From positions 1 to 47,564 of the forward strand of contig NZ_JACSWB010000240.1 of NCBI RefSeq assembly GCF_016888135.1: 47,564 nt of DNA, in the 5' to 3' direction. A program made the translations under genes and the position numbers. The stretch's first letter is position 1. Each line of letters begins with the position of its first letter. The notes beneath the pieces were generated by a model. It did not search any database and was not told the origin of the DNA. It was given only the letters and a program-made list of their open reading frames with translations. Shown piece by piece: positions 7,701 through 16,050 of the stretch. This DNA is from Leptolyngbya sp. CCY15150. Lineage in GTDB: Bacteria > Cyanobacteriota > Cyanobacteriia > RECH01.

Positions 7701-9212
7701 ATGGCGAGAGACTTACGGGGATTTCTCAATCTCATTGAAGAACGGGGGCAACTGCGCCGCATTAAGGCCCTGGTGGATCCAGACTTGGAAATTGCAGAAA
7801 TCTCAAATCGGATGCTGCAGTGTGGCGGCCCAGCGTTGCTGTTTGAGAATGTCAAGGGCTCTCCCCATCCAGTGGCTGTGAACACCATGGGGACGGTGGA
7901 ACGCATCTGCTGGGCCATGAAGATGGAAGCGCCCGAGGAACTGGAAACCCTAGGCAAAAAGCTAGGGATGCTGCAACAGCCAAAGCCACCGAAGAAAATT
8001 TCCCAGGCGGTGGATTTTGGCAAGGTGCTGTTTGATGTGGTACGAGCCAAGCCATCTCGGGATCTCTTGCCCGCTTGTCATCAGGTGGTGGTGCAGGGTG
8101 ACGATCTCGATCTCAACCAAATTCCCATGATTCGCCCCTATGCCGGGGATGCGGGCAAAATCATCACCCTAGGGCTGGTAATTACCAAAGATTGCGAAAC
8201 CGGCATTCCCAATGTGGGGGTCTACCGGCTGCAGCTTCAGTCAAAAACCACGATGACCGTGCATTGGCTATCGGTGCGGGGCGGTGCTCGGCATCTGCGC
8301 AAGGCAGCGGAGCGGGGCAAGAAGCTGGAGGTGGCGATCGCCCTGGGGGTCGATCCGTTGATCATCATGGCGGCGGCGACGCCCATCCCGGTGGACTTAT
8401 CCGAATGGCTGTTTGCCGGTCTCTATGGCGGTTCGGGTGTGCATCTGGCGAAGTGTAAAACCGTGGACTTGGAAGTTCCTGCGGATTCAGAGTTTGTCCT
8501 AGAAGGCACGATCACCCCCGGCGAAATGCTGCCCGATGGCCCCTTTGGCGACCACATGGGCTACTACGGCGGCGTAGAAGACTCGCCCCTCGTGCGCTTT
8601 CAATGCATGACCCATCGCCGCAATCCGGTCTATCTCACCACCTTTAGCGGCCGTCCTCCCAAGGAAGAGGCAATGATGGCGATCGCGCTTAACCGTATCT
8701 ATACCCCGATCCTGCGGCAGCAAGTCTCGGAAATTGTAGACTTTTTCCTGCCCATGGAAGCCCTCAGCTACAAAGCTGCGATTATTTCCATCGACAAGGC
8801 CTATCCGGGGCAAGCTCGCCGCGCCGCCCTAGCCTTTTGGAGCGCCCTACCCCAGTTCACCTACACCAAGTTTGTGATTGTGGTAGACAAGGAGATTAAT
8901 ATCCGCGATCCGCGTCAAGTGGTATGGGCGATCACCTCGAAGGTGGATCCCAGTCGAGACGTGTTCATTTTGCCGGATACGCCCTTTGATACCCTCGATT
9001 TTGCCAGCGAGCGCATTGGTCTGGGCGGCCGCATGGGGATCGATGCCACCACCAAAATGCCCCCGGAAACCGATCACGCTTGGGGTGAACCGCTCATGTC
9101 GGATCCGGAGGTGGCGGCCTTGGTCGATCGCCGTTGGGCCGACTATGGCCTGGGAGATGTGCAGTTTGGCTCGGTGGATCCCAACCTCTTCGGCTACGAT
9201 ATGCCTCGGTGA
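7701..9212 (+). CDS. UbiD-family prenylated-FMN decarboxylase
   Basis: A 503-residue UbiD-family protein. UbiD enzymes use prenylated FMN made by UbiX to decarboxylate aromatic or unsaturated acids. In cyanobacteria a UbiD homologue is thought to remove the carboxyl group of a prenylated hydroxybenzoate in plastoquinone synthesis, so that role is inferred. Family motifs include MARDLRGFLNLIEERGQLRR at the N-terminus, PVDLSEW, the PDGPFGDHMGYYGG block, and the conserved C-terminal DATTKMP segment. ATG 7701 is chosen because it starts at the conserved MARDLR; a GTG 27 bp upstream would extend it without family support. No ubiX gene is visible in this window, so the cofactor supply is elsewhere. 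Confidence 0.9.
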   Translation: MARDLRGFLNLIEERGQLRRIKALVDPDLEIAEISNRMLQCGGPALLFENVKGSPHPVAVNTMGTVERICWAMKMEAPEELETLGKKLGMLQQPKPPKKISQAVDFGKVLFDVVRAKPSRDLLPACHQVVVQGDDLDLNQIPMIRPYAGDAGKIITLGLVITKDCETGIPNVGVYRLQLQSKTTMTVHWLSVRGGARHLRKAAERGKKLEVAIALGVDPLIIMAAATPIPVDLSEWLFAGLYGGSGVHLAKCKTVDLEVPADSEFVLEGTITPGEMLPDGPFGDHMGYYGGVEDSPLVRFQCMTHRRNPVYLTTFSGRPPKEEAMMAIALNRIYTPILRQQVSEIVDFFLPMEALSYKAAIISIDKAYPGQARRAALAFWSALPQFTYTKFVIVVDKEINIRDPRQVVWAITSKVDPSRDVFILPDTPFDTLDFASERIGLGGRMGIDATTKMPPETDHAWGEPLMSDPEVAALVDRRWADYGLGDVQFGSVDPNLFGYDMPR

Positions 9213-9296
9213 TGGTTGCCCCAGTCGGTGAAGTGGTCAACATCCCGTCGGTTGATGCGCGGAATCGAAGCCGACGGAATGCTTGCCTACGAGATG

Positions 9297-10889
9297 CTAG
9301 ATGTAGCGCAGAATCGGCACTAGCTTGAGGCTATAGGCCGATTCAAAGCTGCTCTTTTTGTTGCCCAAGCTCCACAGTTCTAGGGCACAGTCATCGCCAG
9401 ATTGGGTCGGGGTGAGCAAGAGGTGCAGGGTTTTGATTTCCGGGTGATATTGACATTCCACTTTCTTAATCGCGCCAATTTGGCGGCGATCTAGGGCAAC
9501 GGCGATGCGCAGCAGGGGGCTGAGTTGCTCGACAATCTGCCGGTAGGTCTTACTGCCAAGGTTGCGATAGTTGTCGTGCTTTTTCTTGGGGTCGCTCTTG
9601 CGGTGGTAGCGGGCTAGGTTAGCGATCGCTTCAATTTCCAACTCGGTGTAGCCCAGCAGTTCTCCGTGGCGAATCAGGTAGTAGGAATGCTTATGGTGGG
9701 CCGCGTGGCTAATGAAGTGGCCGCTGTTGTGCAAAATTGCCGCAGCCCAGAGCAGTTCCCGTTCGCCTGCGCCCCAGTCATGGAGGCGTCCCTGGGTTTG
9801 GTCAAATAAATTGACGGCAAAGTCGGCCACCCGTTCAGCATAGGCCAGATTGACCTGATACTTTTGGGCCGACCGAAAGACACTGCGCTGTCGTACGGAA
9901 CTTTGAAAGCGCAGCCGATCTTCAATCAAGCCATGGGTGAGCATCCAATCGACAATCACGCCCTCCCGCAGCGATCGCTCGCAGAGGGTCATGTGATCTT
10001 GCTTCAACAGGGTCATGGCTTCCTGGAGAATCACCGCCCCCGGCAGGATGATTTCTGCCCGCCGATCGGACAAGCCTGGAATTTTGAGGCGATCGCTGTA
10101 GCTGAGCTTACGCAGGCGCTCTACGATATCCCGCAAGTCTTCTAGGCTAAACTCATAGCCCTGGAGTGGATCGGGCGCTGTGCCGAGATGTTCGCAGGCG
10201 TGCATGGTGGCGAGGGCTTCAATGGTGCCCGATGTGCCGACCATGATGGGATGGCTGTTGGGTGAAACGTGGGACTGCAGTTCCTCGGTGGATCGTTCCA
10301 ACATGCCGCGCACGAAGGCTTTAAGGCGATAGAAGTCTTCATCTTCAATCGGGTCAGACGTCACGAATTCTGACGTTAACCGGACAGCGCCGACTTTAGT
10401 ACTGCTCAAAAATGCCGCTTCGTGGCCGTCCCCTAGAACCAGCTCTGTCGAACCACCGCCAATGTCAATGATGATGTGGGGATGTTGGTTAAACTCCATC
10501 GCCGACAGCACGCCTAGGTAGATGCGTCGGGCTTCTTCGGGGCCAGAGATGAGATCGATAGACAACCCCAGCTCAGCTTCGACGCGATCGAGAAATTCTC
10601 GACCATTGGGTGCTTCACGGACGGCGCTGGTGGCCACGGCCACAATGTCTTCTGCATGACGGCTTTTGGCGATCGCCATACAGCGCTTGAAGGTTTTCAT
10701 CGCCCGATCCATGGCCTCTGGCGTGAGGTTGCCCGTTTTGGGATCACGCTCTCCCAGACGCACCATATCTTTTTCGCGGTCGATGATCGTAAACGACGGC
10801 AGGTCGGGCTGAATGCGAACCACTGCCATATGAATCGAGTTGGTACCAACATCGATCGCAGCAAGGATGCGGTCTTGCTCAATGACCAT
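9297..10889 (-). CDS. ppx: Ppx/GppA family exopolyphosphatase / guanosine pentaphosphatase
   Basis: A 530-residue member of the Ppx/GppA ASKHA phosphatases, which shorten polyphosphate or hydrolyse pppGpp. Residues 11-27 (AIDVGTNSIHMAVVRI) are the first phosphate-binding loop, SGPEEARR is at 115-122 and IDIGGGSTEL at 141-150 is the second loop. The C-terminal half (from about 320) has an HD-like domain with HNSGHFISHAAHHKHS, as in full-length Ppx enzymes. Cyanobacteria use polyphosphate as a phosphate reserve, so Ppx activity is the best guess; the sequence cannot separate it from GppA activity. It is transcribed toward the UbiD-type gene, with 84 bp between their stop codons. Confidence 0.92.
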   Translation of the reverse strand: MVIEQDRILAAIDVGTNSIHMAVVRIQPDLPSFTIIDREKDMVRLGERDPKTGNLTPEAMDRAMKTFKRCMAIAKSRHAEDIVAVATSAVREAPNGREFLDRVEAELGLSIDLISGPEEARRIYLGVLSAMEFNQHPHIIIDIGGGSTELVLGDGHEAAFLSSTKVGAVRLTSEFVTSDPIEDEDFYRLKAFVRGMLERSTEELQSHVSPNSHPIMVGTSGTIEALATMHACEHLGTAPDPLQGYEFSLEDLRDIVERLRKLSYSDRLKIPGLSDRRAEIILPGAVILQEAMTLLKQDHMTLCERSLREGVIVDWMLTHGLIEDRLRFQSSVRQRSVFRSAQKYQVNLAYAERVADFAVNLFDQTQGRLHDWGAGERELLWAAAILHNSGHFISHAAHHKHSYYLIRHGELLGYTELEIEAIANLARYHRKSDPKKKHDNYRNLGSKTYRQIVEQLSPLLRIAVALDRRQIGAIKKVECQYHPEIKTLHLLLTPTQSGDDCALELWSLGNKKSSFESAYSLKLVPILRYI

Positions 10890-11106
10890 AGTGAATGATG
10901 AATGAAGGAATGTATATCAGCGGCATGGTTAGTGGGAAGGAGCAACAAGGGTGGGGTACTCGGTTCATAGCCCATCGCTGTTGGACATCAGCGTTGCTGG
11001 TCTCACTCCCGTAGACCACCCCAATGTGGGATGAAGTGCCATCATCTTATCGTGCCATGTGAACCGATTCGGGGCGATCGCTGGGAATGCCTCCCTAGCT
11101 CTAGCC

Positions 11107-11703
11107 CTAATCTGGATCTTGCTTATAGCGGCGGGGATGGTGGCGATCGCCCGGTGAGGACTGCCGTTGATACCAGCGCTGCCATTCTTTTGAGCTGCGG
11201 ATAGCAAACCATAGGAGCAGCAAGGCAATGATGCCGCCCTGTTCAGGTGCATCAAAGGCCAAGAGCACAAGGGTGATGCAGAGAAAATCTTGGGCAAAGA
11301 TCAGCCAGATGGGCGTCCGCCGTAGGCGATAAAACCAGCCGACTTGCACAAGCTGTAGAACTAAGGCCAACAGACCACCGACCATCCCCAAAACGCCGGT
11401 GAGGAGGCTAGGTAATTGGGCCGAGCGGGCCACGGCAATGCCAGCGATCGCGCCCACGATCGGACTAAACAAAAGCTGCACAATTTGGATGCCCCGTTGA
11501 CCTACAGGCTCCTTCGACAGCAGCAGCTCAATGAGGGACCAGCTTACCAACACGCCCAGCACTAAGGAGGGATGAAACTGAGACAGGATAGGAACATCTG
11601 CCCATAAATTGTCGCTGTAGAGCAAACCAATGATCAGGAGAGGGAGCCCAATTCTGACGCCAGCCGCCGCAGAAACCGATAGAGCAGCGAGAATCTCAAT
11701 CAT
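11107..11703 (-). CDS. DUF4126 integral membrane protein
   Basis: A 198-residue hydrophobic protein with about five or six membrane spans and a charged C-terminal tail (RWYQRQSSPGDRHHPRRYKQ). The N-terminus, MIEILAALSVSAAAGVRIGL, and the later TGVLGMVGG segment match the pattern of DUF4126 membrane proteins. Function is unknown. It lies upstream of ppx on the same strand, but the 217-bp gap makes an operon uncertain. The start ATG (11701-11703) fits a membrane protein beginning directly with its first span. No signal peptide distinct from the first span is visible. Confidence 0.75.
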   Translation of the reverse strand: MIEILAALSVSAAAGVRIGLPLLIIGLLYSDNLWADVPILSQFHPSLVLGVLVSWSLIELLLSKEPVGQRGIQIVQLLFSPIVGAIAGIAVARSAQLPSLLTGVLGMVGGLLALVLQLVQVGWFYRLRRTPIWLIFAQDFLCITLVLLAFDAPEQGGIIALLLLWFAIRSSKEWQRWYQRQSSPGDRHHPRRYKQDPD

Positions 11704-12015
11704 AATGATGCCGCCGACTCACCCTAAAATCTAATGCCATACATTGAGCCCAAGGAACGAGTCCAGCCCGGTTCTGCTGCCAGATCCCATAGCTGACTTG
11801 GCATGAACGTTGGTTGTGATCATGAAGCAACTGAATCATCCTTCCTGGGCCGTAGAACAGGGGTAATGCCTGGTTGTTGTATCGGGCGATGAATGAGGCA
11901 TCTCTCGCCCCAGCGTCTTACCCTATGTCCTATCATGAGACATTTGAGCATGAACTTGTTAGGAGAAGCGATCGCCGCTATCCTACCAGACATCCATGGA
12001 TTTGTACTGTTCCTA
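11704..12015. other. Spacer between DUF4126 gene and tRNA-Arg
   Basis: This 312-bp region is upstream of the DUF4126 gene and downstream of the tRNA. It has an imperfect inverted repeat centred on a HIP1 site near 11960-11989 (TAGGA / TCCTA outer arms), which may be a weak processing or termination structure. No ORF is credible. Confidence 0.5.
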
Positions 12016-12088
12016 CGCCCCAGGTAGGATTCGAACCTACGGCCGTCTGCTTAGAAGGCAGATGCTCTATCCACTGAGCTACTGGAGC
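12016..12088 (-). tRNA. tRNA-Arg (anticodon UCU)
   Basis: The minus strand folds into a complete 73-nt cloverleaf. The acceptor stem GCTCCAG pairs with CTGGGGC (one G-U pair), the D arm contains GCTC/GAGC, and the anticodon arm is TCTGC-CTTCTAA-GCAGA with anticodon TCT. The T arm is GTAGG-TTCGAAT-CCTAC, with discriminator G. The 3' CCA is not encoded, so it must be added after transcription; a CCA-adding enzyme family gene lies at 18768-20072. Its 5' flank carries a triple 15-bp repeat. Confidence 0.97.
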
Positions 12089-12806
12089 AAATCTTACGAC
12101 AATCGGTAGTTTTTTCCGCCCTTCAACCTGTCTAGCTTCAACCTGTTTAGTTCAACCTGTCTAGACAGATGTCCTAGGGGCTGAGCCACGGGATAATGGT
12201 ACTGAAAACCTTCGACCCAGGGTTTGACGGTACAACAGATCCTGAAGCAGCTAGAACCAGCGTAACCCTTGATCAAGGTCGATAGACCAGGGTTGATAAA
12301 CCCGGTTCGATAGATCGGAGGTGGTCATAAACCTAGGGGTGAGCTGGACGAGCGCGGGCAGGCATGACAGGAACTGTCAACCATGCGATCGCCTCCGTCA
12401 GTATAGTACCAAAATCAACCCCAGACTGCGAGGGCTCATCGAACCATGACTCAGCCTGACTAGGGGCGATCGCCTCCCTATCGCCAGAAAAAGGATGGAG
12501 ATTCAACCAATGCAGCGAGCAATGCTGAAGTAGCGTAATATCATTTATAAACTGATGACTCGGCTAGATTCTAGATGCACGTGTGATCCACGATGCACTA
12601 GGAGCATTGCTTCTAGTCGTTCTAGCGATCGCTAAGCCAGTCTGTTGTCACCTCTATCTACCATCGGATCGTGGAAAATCGCTTCATCGGCGATCGCCAA
12701 GCGTTACTCGTGAGTTGTTACCGTTCTTTGATGCTACCCATTCGTGCCGATCTAAGACATCTGCACCGCCGATCCCCGTCCCTGACAGGAGCTAACTGAG
12801 CACGTC
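12089..12806. other. Long spacer between tRNA-Arg and an unknown cyanobacterial gene
   Basis: This 718-bp region has no convincing gene on either strand. It contains the triple 15-bp repeat at 12121-12164 with a perfect 12-bp palindrome at its end, a small TGACA-N5-TGTCA inverted repeat at 12365-12379, three similar GATAGA/GATAAA words near 12280-12317, and several HIP1 sites. Its length and repeats suggest a degraded or regulatory region, but this is not proven. Confidence 0.5.
12121..12169. repeat. Triple 15-bp tandem repeat and 12-bp palindrome upstream of tRNA-Arg
   Basis: CTTCAACCTGTCTAG (12121-12135), CTTCAACCTGTTTAG (12136-12150) and TTCAACCTGTCTAG (12151-12164) are consecutive. The last unit overlaps a perfect palindrome, CTGTCTAGACAG (12158-12169). 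It lies 33-81 bp upstream of the tRNA 5' end. Confidence 0.9.
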
Positions 12807-13478
12807 ATGTTTATCTTAAAGAGACAGGATGTTGAAATTTCTGCCATTCAGCACCCCAAGCGGGATCAAAAAATTCCCATCCTTAGCTATCAAGGACAGA
12901 CGTTTCGGCTCATTAGCGTCTTTAGTGCGGCTCAGGAGGAAGAAGCCAAAGCTTTTTGGCGAGATCTGACGGATAATCGCGGTAAAGCCTGTGTTTTGCT
13001 AGAGGAGCCCGATCGCTACAGCGTATGGGGAAAAGTCCGTCTAGAAAGCCTGGGGAGCGATGCCGGTGGCGGGGATGCTGATACAGACATTGCTCCGGCA
13101 ATGACCCAAGCCTGTTTGCTCTTGCTGCAAGCGGTTTATATCGATATTGAAGATTTGCTGGGCGATCGCCAAATTGCCTTGTTCCAGAAGGAAATCTCCG
13201 CCGTCTTTCAGCAGTGGCGCTTTCCCCAGTCGGAGACCCCAGCGGAGATCAATCAACTTTTGACGGTTGATCCCCTAGCGTCTCTGCAAATTCCCCCATG
13301 GCAAGAACATCACCTCAATACCCTGTTGCAAGAGCTCTATCGCATCGCCAAAGACCACTTTGGTAATGCAACCTTCACGGCCCGTGTGTTAGACGCGTTG
13401 CAAGACATGCCCGACGACGATCGCCGTCGATTTTTAGACTGGCTCAAGCAATCGCCTACAGGACGAGTGTGGCAATAG
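12807..13478 (+). CDS. Conserved cyanobacterial protein of unknown function
   Basis: A 223-residue soluble protein that I cannot assign to a function. It starts MFILKRQDVEISAIQHPKR and has a basic beta-rich N-terminal part (to about 85), then a helical, acidic part with ALFQKEISAVFQQW and ending WLKQSPTGRVWQ. The wording recalls a cyanobacteria-restricted family that I believe is named after Nostoc Npun_F0813, but that is from memory. There is no signal peptide, membrane span or recognisable catalytic motif. Upstream, GACAGGAGCTAA near 12783-12794 includes AGGAG, but it is too far from the start (about 16 bases) to act as a normal ribosome site. The gene stands alone with long spacers on both sides. 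Confidence 0.75.
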   Translation: MFILKRQDVEISAIQHPKRDQKIPILSYQGQTFRLISVFSAAQEEEAKAFWRDLTDNRGKACVLLEEPDRYSVWGKVRLESLGSDAGGGDADTDIAPAMTQACLLLLQAVYIDIEDLLGDRQIALFQKEISAVFQQWRFPQSETPAEINQLLTVDPLASLQIPPWQEHHLNTLLQELYRIAKDHFGNATFTARVLDALQDMPDDDRRRFLDWLKQSPTGRVWQ

Positions 13479-13811
13479 CTGCAAAAAAACCGGGTCGATG
13501 GCCCCTGAGTCGTTTATGATTCAGGCAACTATGATTCAGGCAACTCCTTCATGGGCAAGAACCTAGCCAGACATGTGTCTGCCTCGCCGAGCGATCGTCA
13601 CCGCATGGTTGACCCACGGCTGCCCAAGAGGACGTTGTTTCCACTACCTTTTTCTGTGATGTCGGTTCATGATCTGCAAGAACAGCCTGATGATGAGACG
13701 ATATGATTCGACATTGGGACATAACATGCTACGGTTTGTCCTTTTACCTCACCGATCCCAGAGGATGGTAGATCATAACCCCGATACCCGCACTGATTGA
13801 GGAGCAGTCTG
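13479..13811. other. Spacer between two unknown cyanobacterial genes
   Basis: This 333-bp region contains a perfect 15-bp tandem duplication at 13516-13530 and 13531-13545 (ATGATTCAGGCAACT), a run of seven A residues shortly after the upstream stop codon, and the ribosome site of the next gene (13799-13804). No other gene is seen. Confidence 0.6.
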
Positions 13812-14840
13812 TTGACTAGAAAAACCCCTGGCTCGAAGTCCATACTTTCTGCCCAGGTCGTCGTACTAGCGGCGATTGGGTGGGCCTTTATATCATTGCT
13901 ATTTTTTCTGCTATTCAGCGACTTCATTCCCACCGAAGGATTTCCCACGTGGTATGGCATTGTCACCTATATCTTAGAAAATGTAGCCTTCTTGGGAGCT
14001 ACGCTACTGTGTTTTCGCAACTGGCGTAGCTCTCAGATTGTCAGCGGACGTACCGTGTGGCTCATGCTAGGGCTGGGCATGCTGTCGTTTTTTATTGGGA
14101 ATTTAATTTTGTTCTACTGGGAGATCGTGCTGGGCAAAGATGCGGATGTATCGCCCGGTGATATTTTCTTCCTGTTGAACTATTTCTTCTTAGGGATCGG
14201 GATGTTTTTGGCGGTGATGACCCGTCGCCTGAATCTTTCGATTGCCCAGTGGGGAACGGTGGCAGCGATTGGGGTAGCAGGTATCGTCATTGCTTACTAC
14301 ACCTCTGTTGCGGTACCCGAGGAACTGGTGGGCGATCGCCCCAGTCTTCCCACATCTGCCCAGGTGAGTTGGGTGGCTCCCGTCTATGCCACGGCCCCGC
14401 CTGCGGAGCCAGCGCCCGCCGTGCCAGATGCTGCGCCTCCAGCCGATGCACCCGCCGTGGAGGAAGGTGCGCCAGCCAGTGATGGGGATGCTCCAGGCTG
14501 GGCGATCGCTGCAGAATCCTTCCTAGCTCCCTATGCTGAGTGGATTGCCCTGCTTTATATCGTGGGCGATATTTTACTGCTGATTATGGCGACGATGCTG
14601 CTTCTAGCCTTTTGGGGCGGGCGGTTTTCCACCTCTTGGCGGTTCATCGCGGCGGCAGCCTTCTCCTTTTATATCGCTGATATTTGGTTTAACTTTGCCA
14701 TTAGCTATATCCCCAACTACCAAACCGGCGCACTGCTAGAAGTCTTTTGGATTTTTAGCGCGGTCTTGGTCAGCATTGGCGCTGCTTTGGAGTACGACTT
14801 ATCCACCCGTTCTCGCCGCACGACCCGTCGCCGCATGTAA
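13812..14840 (+). CDS. Multi-span membrane protein resembling a sensory domain without output domain
   Basis: A 342-residue integral membrane protein, function unknown. The proposed start is TTG at 13812, because GAGGAG (13799-13804) sits seven bases upstream; an upstream TTG at 13797 overlaps that site. About eight spans are visible: five before residue 170 and three after 235, separated by an alanine-proline-rich, acidic loop (about 180-228: repeated PAPA, PPAD, PAVEE). The segment GRTVWLMLGLGMLSFFIGN and then SPGDIFFLLNYFFLGIGM resembles the membrane sensor region seen before GGDEF or kinase domains, but here no output domain follows; the protein ends in a basic tail SRRTTRRRM. It could be a solitary sensor or an unrelated membrane protein. 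Confidence 0.7.
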   Translation: MTRKTPGSKSILSAQVVVLAAIGWAFISLLFFLLFSDFIPTEGFPTWYGIVTYILENVAFLGATLLCFRNWRSSQIVSGRTVWLMLGLGMLSFFIGNLILFYWEIVLGKDADVSPGDIFFLLNYFFLGIGMFLAVMTRRLNLSIAQWGTVAAIGVAGIVIAYYTSVAVPEELVGDRPSLPTSAQVSWVAPVYATAPPAEPAPAVPDAAPPADAPAVEEGAPASDGDAPGWAIAAESFLAPYAEWIALLYIVGDILLLIMATMLLLAFWGGRFSTSWRFIAAAAFSFYIADIWFNFAISYIPNYQTGALLEVFWIFSAVLVSIGAALEYDLSTRSRRTTRRRM

Positions 14841-15018
14841 AGCACCTGTATCCCCCACCCAAGGGTGAGTTTCTTTCAAGAATCCCGTACGGATTGAGCA
14901 AAGACGCGTTATTCTAGGAAAGCCTCGGCTGTACTAAACGATCCATGCTCGGATCTGTATTGGTAGGGAGCTGCGCAAAGGGCGAATTGCTTGGGAACTG
15001 CGGGAGGACGGCAACAAC

Positions 15019-15996
15019 ATGGCTCCTAAAAAACTATCGGATGCGGACAAGCAGACCATTATTGAGCTGTATCGCCATCCAGATGAATCAACCTCAACGC
15101 TGGCCAACCGATTTGGCGTCAGCAGCAGCACCATTAGCCGCATTGTTAAGCAAGGTCTGCCCAGCGCTGAATATGAAGACCTAGTGCAGCAAAAGCGCAG
15201 TGGGCCACGATCGGTGATCCAATTTGAGCTATCACCTCCCATGGATTTTACGCCAGAGGTTGAGCCAACCTCTGATGCGATTGAGTCGCCCCCCGAACCG
15301 ATTCCTGATCCAACGCCGGAACCGGTTGCCAAGCCTGAGATTCCTCGACCTCGACGGGTACGGCCGCGTCCAGAGCCGGCTGTAGCATCTGAGCCTGAAG
15401 AGCCTCAGGACGAAAAGGAGACGCTCGACAAGCCGGTTAAAGATCGCTTAATTTTGCCAAAAATTCGTTCATCTGCGCCTACTCCGTCGGTAGATCGGCT
15501 GGATGAGGAGGATGAGAAGAGCGATCGCAAGCTGTCAGCCGATCTGGAGGATGACGACGACGAGGACGATGACGACCTTGATGACCTCGACAATGCTGAC
15601 TACAGCGACGACGACGAGGATGACGATGACGATGACGACGATGGCAATGCGTTTCAAGGGCTATCTACGGGGGGCGATCGCTTCTCGCCGCTAGAAGTCC
15701 GTCCGCTGATTGAAGCATCGCTCACCCGGAGTTACTATGTGGTCGTCGATCGCTCGGCGAATTTAATTACCCGTCCCCTGAAAGACTTTGCCGACCTTGG
15801 GCAAATTGACGAAGCCGAAACTCGGGAGCGGACGCTGCCGGTGTTTGACAATCATCGTATTGCCCGCCGCTTTTCTCGTCGCACCCAGCGCATTGTCAAG
15901 GTGCCCGATGGCAAGGTGTTGCACAAGGTCAGCCGCTATCTCAATGCCAAGGGCATTACCCGCCTCTTTGTAGATGGGCATATCTACGAGGTTTAA
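15019..15996 (+). CDS. Helix-turn-helix protein with long acidic tract
   Basis: A 325-residue protein of unknown role. Residues about 4-45 are a transposase/Hin-type helix-turn-helix (LSDADKQTIIELYR, then STLANRFGVSSSTISRIVK). A proline- and charge-rich linker follows, then a very acidic tract at about 174-213 (runs of D and E). The C-terminal domain (about 230-325) ends with RRTQRIVKVPDGKVLH and GITRLFVDGHIYEV and looks conserved. Homologues are often labelled transposase because of the HTH, but no DDE catalytic domain exists, so a DNA-binding or nucleoid role is likelier. ATG 15019 is taken as start with GGGAGGA upstream at 15002-15008. The frame is open 27 codons further upstream with no ATG, GTG or TTG. 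Confidence 0.75.
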   Translation: MAPKKLSDADKQTIIELYRHPDESTSTLANRFGVSSSTISRIVKQGLPSAEYEDLVQQKRSGPRSVIQFELSPPMDFTPEVEPTSDAIESPPEPIPDPTPEPVAKPEIPRPRRVRPRPEPAVASEPEEPQDEKETLDKPVKDRLILPKIRSSAPTPSVDRLDEEDEKSDRKLSADLEDDDDEDDDDLDDLDNADYSDDDEDDDDDDDDGNAFQGLSTGGDRFSPLEVRPLIEASLTRSYYVVVDRSANLITRPLKDFADLGQIDEAETRERTLPVFDNHRIARRFSRRTQRIVKVPDGKVLHKVSRYLNAKGITRLFVDGHIYEV

Positions 15997-16002
15997 TGAC
16001 AT

Positions 16003-16049
16003 TGTTACGGGAATCACAGCTACAAGGGAAGCACTGTTACGGGAATCAC
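16003..16049. repeat. 15-bp direct repeat just before thiE
   Basis: TGTTACGGGAATCAC occurs at 16003-16017 and again at 16035-16049, separated by 17 bp. The second copy ends one base before the thiE start codon, so the duplication would lie in the leader. Confidence 0.85.
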
Positions 16050-16050
16050 C

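Noticed and set aside
11874-12077. 67-codon plus-strand frame overlapping tRNA-Arg
   Set aside because: Reads antisense through the tRNA; its C-terminal part is simply the tRNA complement.
12250-12330. CRISPR-like spacing of GATAGA/GATAAA words
   Set aside because: The words are short, imperfect and irregular; no repeat-spacer array and no cas genes are present anywhere in the window.
12583-12795. 70-codon frame before the unknown gene at 12807
   Set aside because: Starts at a weak non-ATG codon, has mixed composition with many Ser/Arg from HIP1 sites, and no motif.
15019-15996. Transposase
   Set aside because: The HTH is transposase-like but there is no catalytic domain, terminal inverted repeat or target duplication.
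15961-16050. Thiamine riboswitch ahead of thiE
   Set aside because: Only 54 bp separate the genes, filled by a direct repeat; TPP-aptamer words are absent.
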